Under the pieces are notes generated by a model that did no database searches, had not been told where the DNA came from, and saw only the letters and a program-made list of their open reading frames with translations. Below are positions 6,613 through 6,828 of a DNA stretch of 6,828 bases, one piece after another. The translations under genes were made by a program, and so were the position numbers. Position 1 is the first letter of the stretch. Each line of letters starts with the position of its first letter. The DNA comes from Acidimicrobiales bacterium (GTDB lineage Bacteria > Actinomycetota > Acidimicrobiia > Acidimicrobiales > Poriferisodaliceae): contig JAHDHM010000202.1 in assembly GCA_020631315.1 (NCBI GenBank), positions 1 through 6,828 on the forward strand, given 5' to 3'.

Positions 6613-6828
6613 GTGGGTCAGTTGGACGGCAAGGTCGCACTGGTGACCGGTGCGACGTCGGGCATGGGCGCGGCGTGTGCTCGAACACTCGCCGCGGCTG
6701 GCGCGTCGGTCGTGGTGCAGGGGCGTTCCGCGGAACGCTCGGCTGCGGTGGTCGACGAGATCGTCGCTGCCGGCGGACGAGCGATCGCCTCACTCGGTGA
6801 CGTCGCCGACGGCGCGACTGCCGATGCT
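6613..6828 (+). CDS. Short-chain dehydrogenase/reductase (SDR), 5' part only
   Basis: The first 72 codons of a classical SDR, cut off by the window edge; the full protein would normally be about 250 residues. The N-terminus shows [14 protein letters not shown] with the TGxxxGxG cofactor motif at residues 12-19. After the second strand comes VVVQGRS (33-39), where Arg38 suggests NADP(H) rather than NAD(H), and GDVAD at 62-66 carries the Asp63 that contacts adenine in this family. The catalytic Ser-Tyr-Lys lie beyond the window. The gene starts only two bases after the FAD oxidoreductase stop, so it belongs to the same operon and probably oxidises or reduces a hydroxyl/keto group on a pathway intermediate. 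Substrate cannot be inferred. Confidence 0.9.
   Translation, partial: MGQLDGKVALVTGATSGMGAACARTLAAAGASVVVQGRSAERSAAVVDEIVAAGGRAIASLGDVADGATADA

Larger units (their letters stand above)
290..6828 (+). other. Putative operon: regulator plus N-methylated-amine catabolism genes
   Basis: Six co-directional genes with junctions of -4, +3, -4, -4 and +2 bases leave no room for internal promoters or terminators outside coding sequence, so co-transcription and translational coupling are strongly supported. The operon continues past the window's right edge. Gene content (MttB-like, DapA-like, ALDH, DAO-type FAD enzyme, SDR) points to degradation of an amine with N-methyl groups. The pathway assignment is inference from family roles. 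Confidence 0.8.

Noticed and set aside
1..6828. CRISPR arrays, tRNA or rRNA genes, insertion sequences, attachment sites
   Set aside because: No repeat-spacer pattern, no tRNA-like cloverleaf, no transposase motif and no terminal inverted repeats were seen; the region reads as a compact metabolic operon.

Overview
The window is high-GC bacterial DNA (about two thirds G+C by eye) with a very strong preference for G or C at third codon positions. All convincing genes lie on the plus strand. The protein style (Asp-, Glu- and Ala-rich, GAC/GTC/CTC codons, GTG starts, genes overlapping by four bases) fits an actinobacterium. An aerobic, marine or soil Acidimicrobiia of the Ilumatobacter type is my best guess, but this is inference, because no rRNA or marker gene is present.

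Layout: positions 1-289 hold no confident gene. They contain a perfect 8-bp hairpin (55-73), a possible very small ORF (129-293) and a pair of TCATGA palindromes (212-236) that may be regulatory. From 290 to the window end there is one tightly packed unidirectional gene set: a LysR-type regulator (290-1183); an MttB-superfamily corrinoid-type methyltransferase without a pyrrolysine codon (1180-2742); a DapA/N-acetylneuraminate-lyase-family Schiff-base lyase or dehydratase (2746-3792); a PuuC-like NAD(P)-dependent aldehyde dehydrogenase (3789-5282); a DAO/PuuB-like FAD-dependent amine oxidoreductase (5279-6610); and the start of a short-chain dehydrogenase/reductase (from 6613, cut by the window edge). 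Three junctions are 4-base ATGA or GTGA overlaps and the other two gaps are 3 and 2 bases, so this is almost certainly one transcript.

Reading the genes together (inference): the set looks like a catabolic operon for an N-methylated or quaternary amine. The MttB homologue would remove a methyl group. The FAD enzyme would oxidise the resulting amine to an imine or aldehyde, the DapA-family enzyme would deaminate, dehydrate or cleave a 2-oxo or imino acid intermediate, and the aldehyde dehydrogenase would oxidise the semialdehyde to an acid. The combination FAD amine dehydrogenase + DapA-like deaminase + semialdehyde dehydrogenase is the logic of bacterial 4-hydroxyproline degradation, so a (hydroxy)proline-betaine-like substrate is attractive. 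However, the ALDH and FAD enzymes look more like those of the gamma-glutamyl-putrescine route, so the substrate is open. No corrinoid protein, corrinoid activase or second methyltransferase is visible in the window.
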